This document shows, one piece after another, positions 62,265 through 64,000 of a stretch of DNA of 64,000 nt; position 1 is the first letter of the stretch; each line of letters starts with the position of its first letter. Origin of the DNA: Candidatus Hydrothermarchaeum profundi (GTDB lineage Archaea; Hydrothermarchaeota; Hydrothermarchaeia; Hydrothermarchaeales; Hydrothermarchaeaceae); assembly GCA_002011125.2 (NCBI GenBank), contig MTMF02000009.1, positions 210,332 through 274,331 of the forward strand. The letters run 5' to 3'. The notes under the pieces are model-generated. The model made no database searches and was not told the DNA's origin. It was given only the letters and a program-made list of their open reading frames with translations. The position numbers were made by a program, and so were the translations under genes.

Positions 62265-62504
62265 ATGCTTAAATGCCCAATATGTAAAAAGGAAACTAGG
62301 TTAAAGAGAGTTATAGGTGAAGGAGGAGAGATATTAAAAGACTACATATGTGAAAATTGTTATATAGGATGGTATATCCCTGAATCAGGCGGTGCTCCAA
62401 AAATAAGAGTATCTACCACTCATTCTATAGCTCAGAAACTCTCTGATGAAGAGTTCAAAAAGCTTTTAGAAAGAATTAGGAAATATGAAGAATCTCAGAA
62501 ATGA
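62265..62504 (+). CDS. Small zinc-ribbon protein
   Basis: A 79-residue protein with two cysteine knuckles (CPICKKE and CENCYIGW) about 25 residues apart, then a helical tail. The fold is a zinc ribbon, but the role is unknown. It begins 28 bases after tatC and converges with the thioredoxin gene, overlapping it by ten bases. Confidence 0.75.
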   Translation: MLKCPICKKETRLKRVIGEGGEILKDYICENCYIGWYIPESGGAPKIRVSTTHSIAQKLSDEEFKKLLERIRKYEESQK

Positions 62505-62887
62505 GGCCTTAGTTTTTCCAAAAGTTGTGGCTTTGGAAGAGCTCCAACGATCTTCTCCACTACCTGGCCATTCTTGAATAGGAGGAGGGTGGGTATGCTC
62601 ATTATGTTAAACAGAGTAGCGGTCTTCTTATTTTCATCCACATTGAGCTTAGCGCAGACAAGCTTGCCTCTATATTCATTAGCAAGGTCTTCTATAACTG
62701 GCGCTACTATTTTACAGGGGTGACACCAGTCGGCCCAGAAGTCTACAAGGACCAACGGATATTTTTTGATTACTTCACCAAAATCAGAGTCGGTTACCTT
62801 TATAACCCCTTGAGGAAAATCCTGTCCCCTGGCTTTTTTAAGCATCTCCTCCATTTTCTTTTTCTTTATCCTTTCCACTTCATCCAT
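62495..62887 (-). CDS. Thioredoxin
   Basis: Cytoplasmic dithiol protein of 130 residues. The active site reads WCHPCK instead of WCGPCK, and the cis-Pro is in MSIPTLLLF. The N-terminal 22 residues (DEVERIKKKKMEEMLKKA) are an added charged helix. No signal peptide. Likely reducing partner for metal enzymes or general thiol balance. Confidence 0.92.
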   Translation of the reverse strand: MDEVERIKKKKMEEMLKKARGQDFPQGVIKVTDSDFGEVIKKYPLVLVDFWADWCHPCKIVAPVIEDLANEYRGKLVCAKLNVDENKKTATLFNIMSIPTLLLFKNGQVVEKIVGALPKPQLLEKLRPHF

Positions 62888-62934
62888 GTCTTTTATAAAC
62901 CCTTAGAGGTCTACATATATAATTTGCGGTAACT

Positions 62935-63660
62935 ATGATGATACTTCACTTTAAAGAGGTAGATTCTACAAACGAGGTGGCTAAGAAGTTAGCAGCAATA
63001 GGTGCGCCTGAGTGGACTATAGTATCCTCGGACTCACAGACAGAAGGAAAAGGACGCCTAGGCAGAAGATGGATTTCACCCCAGGGAGGCCTGTGGATAT
63101 CCATAGTCCTTAGACCAGATATAGAAGAGTCTAGACTGCCGATAATCCCTATGGTAAGTGGTATATCGGTTGCAAAAGTATTATGTGATATGTATGGATT
63201 ACCAGCTAAGTTAAAGTGGCCGAATGATGTGCTCCTAAAAGAGAGAAAAGTATGCGGAATCCTAGCTGAAGCAGGTGAAAATGTTGAATATGTGGTTGTC
63301 GGTATTGGAATAAACGCCAATATAGATATGAACAAATTTCCTGCTCAACTTCGCAACAGTACAACTACTATCAGCACAGAACTAAAAAGAGAAGTTGACT
63401 TGAATGCATTAAAGATAGGGCTATTAGATCAGTTTAAAGAGGATTATAATAATCTCATAAGACAAGATTTCTCTATTTTAAAGGAAGAGTGGAGACACCT
63501 CTCCTCAACTCTCGGACAGAAGGTTAAAGTGATAACTCCAAAAGAGATCATAGAAGGAAATGCAATCGACATTGACGGCGAAGGAGCGCTGCTCATAGAA
63601 GTAAGTGGCCGTATCAAAAGGATTTTTTCTGGAGATTGCATTCACTTAAGTAACTTTTAA
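62935..63660 (+). CDS. birA: Biotin-protein ligase
   Basis: Activates biotin with ATP and attaches it to a carboxylase lysine. The 241 residues have QTEGKGRLGRRW (ATP/biotin loop), the KWPNDVLL motif and GIGINANID. No N-terminal winged helix, so it does not regulate genes itself. A TATA-like CATATATAAT lies about 20 bases upstream. The biotin transporter gene follows, so uptake and use are coupled. Confidence 0.95.
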   Translation: MMILHFKEVDSTNEVAKKLAAIGAPEWTIVSSDSQTEGKGRLGRRWISPQGGLWISIVLRPDIEESRLPIIPMVSGISVAKVLCDMYGLPAKLKWPNDVLLKERKVCGILAEAGENVEYVVVGIGINANIDMNKFPAQLRNSTTTISTELKREVDLNALKIGLLDQFKEDYNNLIRQDFSILKEEWRHLSSTLGQKVKVITPKEIIEGNAIDIDGEGALLIEVSGRIKRIFSGDCIHLSNF

Positions 63661-63687
63661 ATAGAAAAACTTAGATTTTGACCTTCC

Positions 63688-64000
63688 ATGGAGATCATAA
63701 CTTCGTATAGACAAGCTCGTTACAATTTCTATAGATGGAGATACGAATCAGGATTTGTGTATAAATTGGCATTAGCTTTTATGTTTGCCGGATTGACAGG
63801 TATTGGAGCTCAGATAAGGATACCCCTCCCTTTTACCCCAGTGCCAATAACTGGCCAAGTCTTTTTTGTCCTACTTAGCGGCGTAGTACTTGGAAAATAT
63901 GGCGGACTAAGTCAAGGAATTTACGCTGGGTTAGGGGGCGCTGGTATACCTTGGTTTAATGGTATGAAGGGAGGCTGGGGTGTTCTCACAGGCGTTACTG
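63688..64000 (+). CDS. bioY: Biotin transporter BioY, N-terminal part
   Basis: Substrate-binding membrane subunit of a biotin ECF transporter, cut by the right window edge after 104 codons. The BioY pattern is visible as FTPVPITGQVFFVLLSGVVLGKYGGLSQG, followed by GLGGAGIPWF, as in family members. It begins 27 bases after birA. The ATPase/coupling subunits, if any, would lie outside. Confidence 0.92.
   Translation, partial: MEIITSYRQARYNFYRWRYESGFVYKLALAFMFAGLTGIGAQIRIPLPFTPVPITGQVFFVLLSGVVLGKYGGLSQGIYAGLGGAGIPWFNGMKGGWGVLTGVT

Noticed and set aside
1-64000. CRISPR arrays, insertion sequences, prophage or rRNA
   Set aside because: No regularly spaced repeats, transposase or integrase motifs, phage structural genes or ribosomal RNA segments were seen on either strand. 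Gene density and codon style look uniform.

Overview
The window is archaeal and AT-rich. It carries archaeal information genes (Alba chromatin protein, Sm-like protein, TATA-binding protein, aIF2-beta with a TRAM domain), TATA boxes placed so that many mRNAs would be leaderless, an archaeal PhoU with an AbrB domain, and a prenyl diphosphate synthase. The gene set looks euryarchaeal in the broad sense. It does not fix the lineage, and no methanogenesis core gene is present. A full-length dimethylamine methyltransferase gene (mtbB) is interrupted by one in-frame TAG at the known pyrrolysine position, so the organism very probably decodes UAG as pyrrolysine. TAG is still the terminator of 8 of the 70 complete genes I call.

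Layout. 1-5.2 kb: end of a P-type ATPase, a TauE/UspA operon with a hidden 58-aa membrane protein, then alba, lsm, tbp and aIF2-beta. 5.3-13 kb: metG, a CbbQ/CbbO-type MoxR-VWA pair, a helical repeat protein, a Tfx-like regulator, an ATP-cone protein and two unknowns. 13-25 kb: a B12-radical SAM protein, an HD hydrolase, and a molybdenum block. That block holds moaA, a large TorD chaperone, a zinc ribbon, two four-cluster Fe-S subunits, a 91-aa satellite protein, a cytoplasmic molybdopterin oxidoreductase, mobA, moeA and nifU. 25-32.6 kb: a divergent methylamine-type module with mtbC, a tungsten aldehyde oxidoreductase, its ferredoxin and an aminotransferase on one side, and mtbB(Pyl) plus an unknown radical SAM protein on the other. 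32.7-36.4 kb: marC, a MoeA-periplasmic-binding-like fusion and a GGPP synthase.

36.4-64 kb: hypF and hypE; a phosphate block (phoU-AbrB diverging from a 54-aa zinc protein, pstSCAB, a phosphoesterase, a LMW phosphatase and phoU); fdhD and hypACD; a Tat-exported [NiFe] hydrogenase with cytochrome b and maturation protease; and a Tat-exported, cysteine-type formate dehydrogenase with Fe-S subunit, NrfD anchor, an unusual HdrA/FlpD-like polyferredoxin and a TorD chaperone. A tatC-tatA-tatA-tatC array, thioredoxin, biotin ligase and the start of bioY complete the window.

The parts fit together. MoaA, MobA, MoeA, FdhD and the TorD proteins make and insert the Mo/W cofactor of three oxidoreductases, Hyp proteins build the hydrogenase centre, and Tat exports hydrogenase and formate dehydrogenase. 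The inferred lifestyle is anaerobic oxidation of H2 and formate outside the membrane, with cytoplasmic dimethylamine demethylation and aldehyde oxidation. No rRNA, tRNA, CRISPR array or insertion sequence was seen. No gene-free stretch exceeds about 210 bases.
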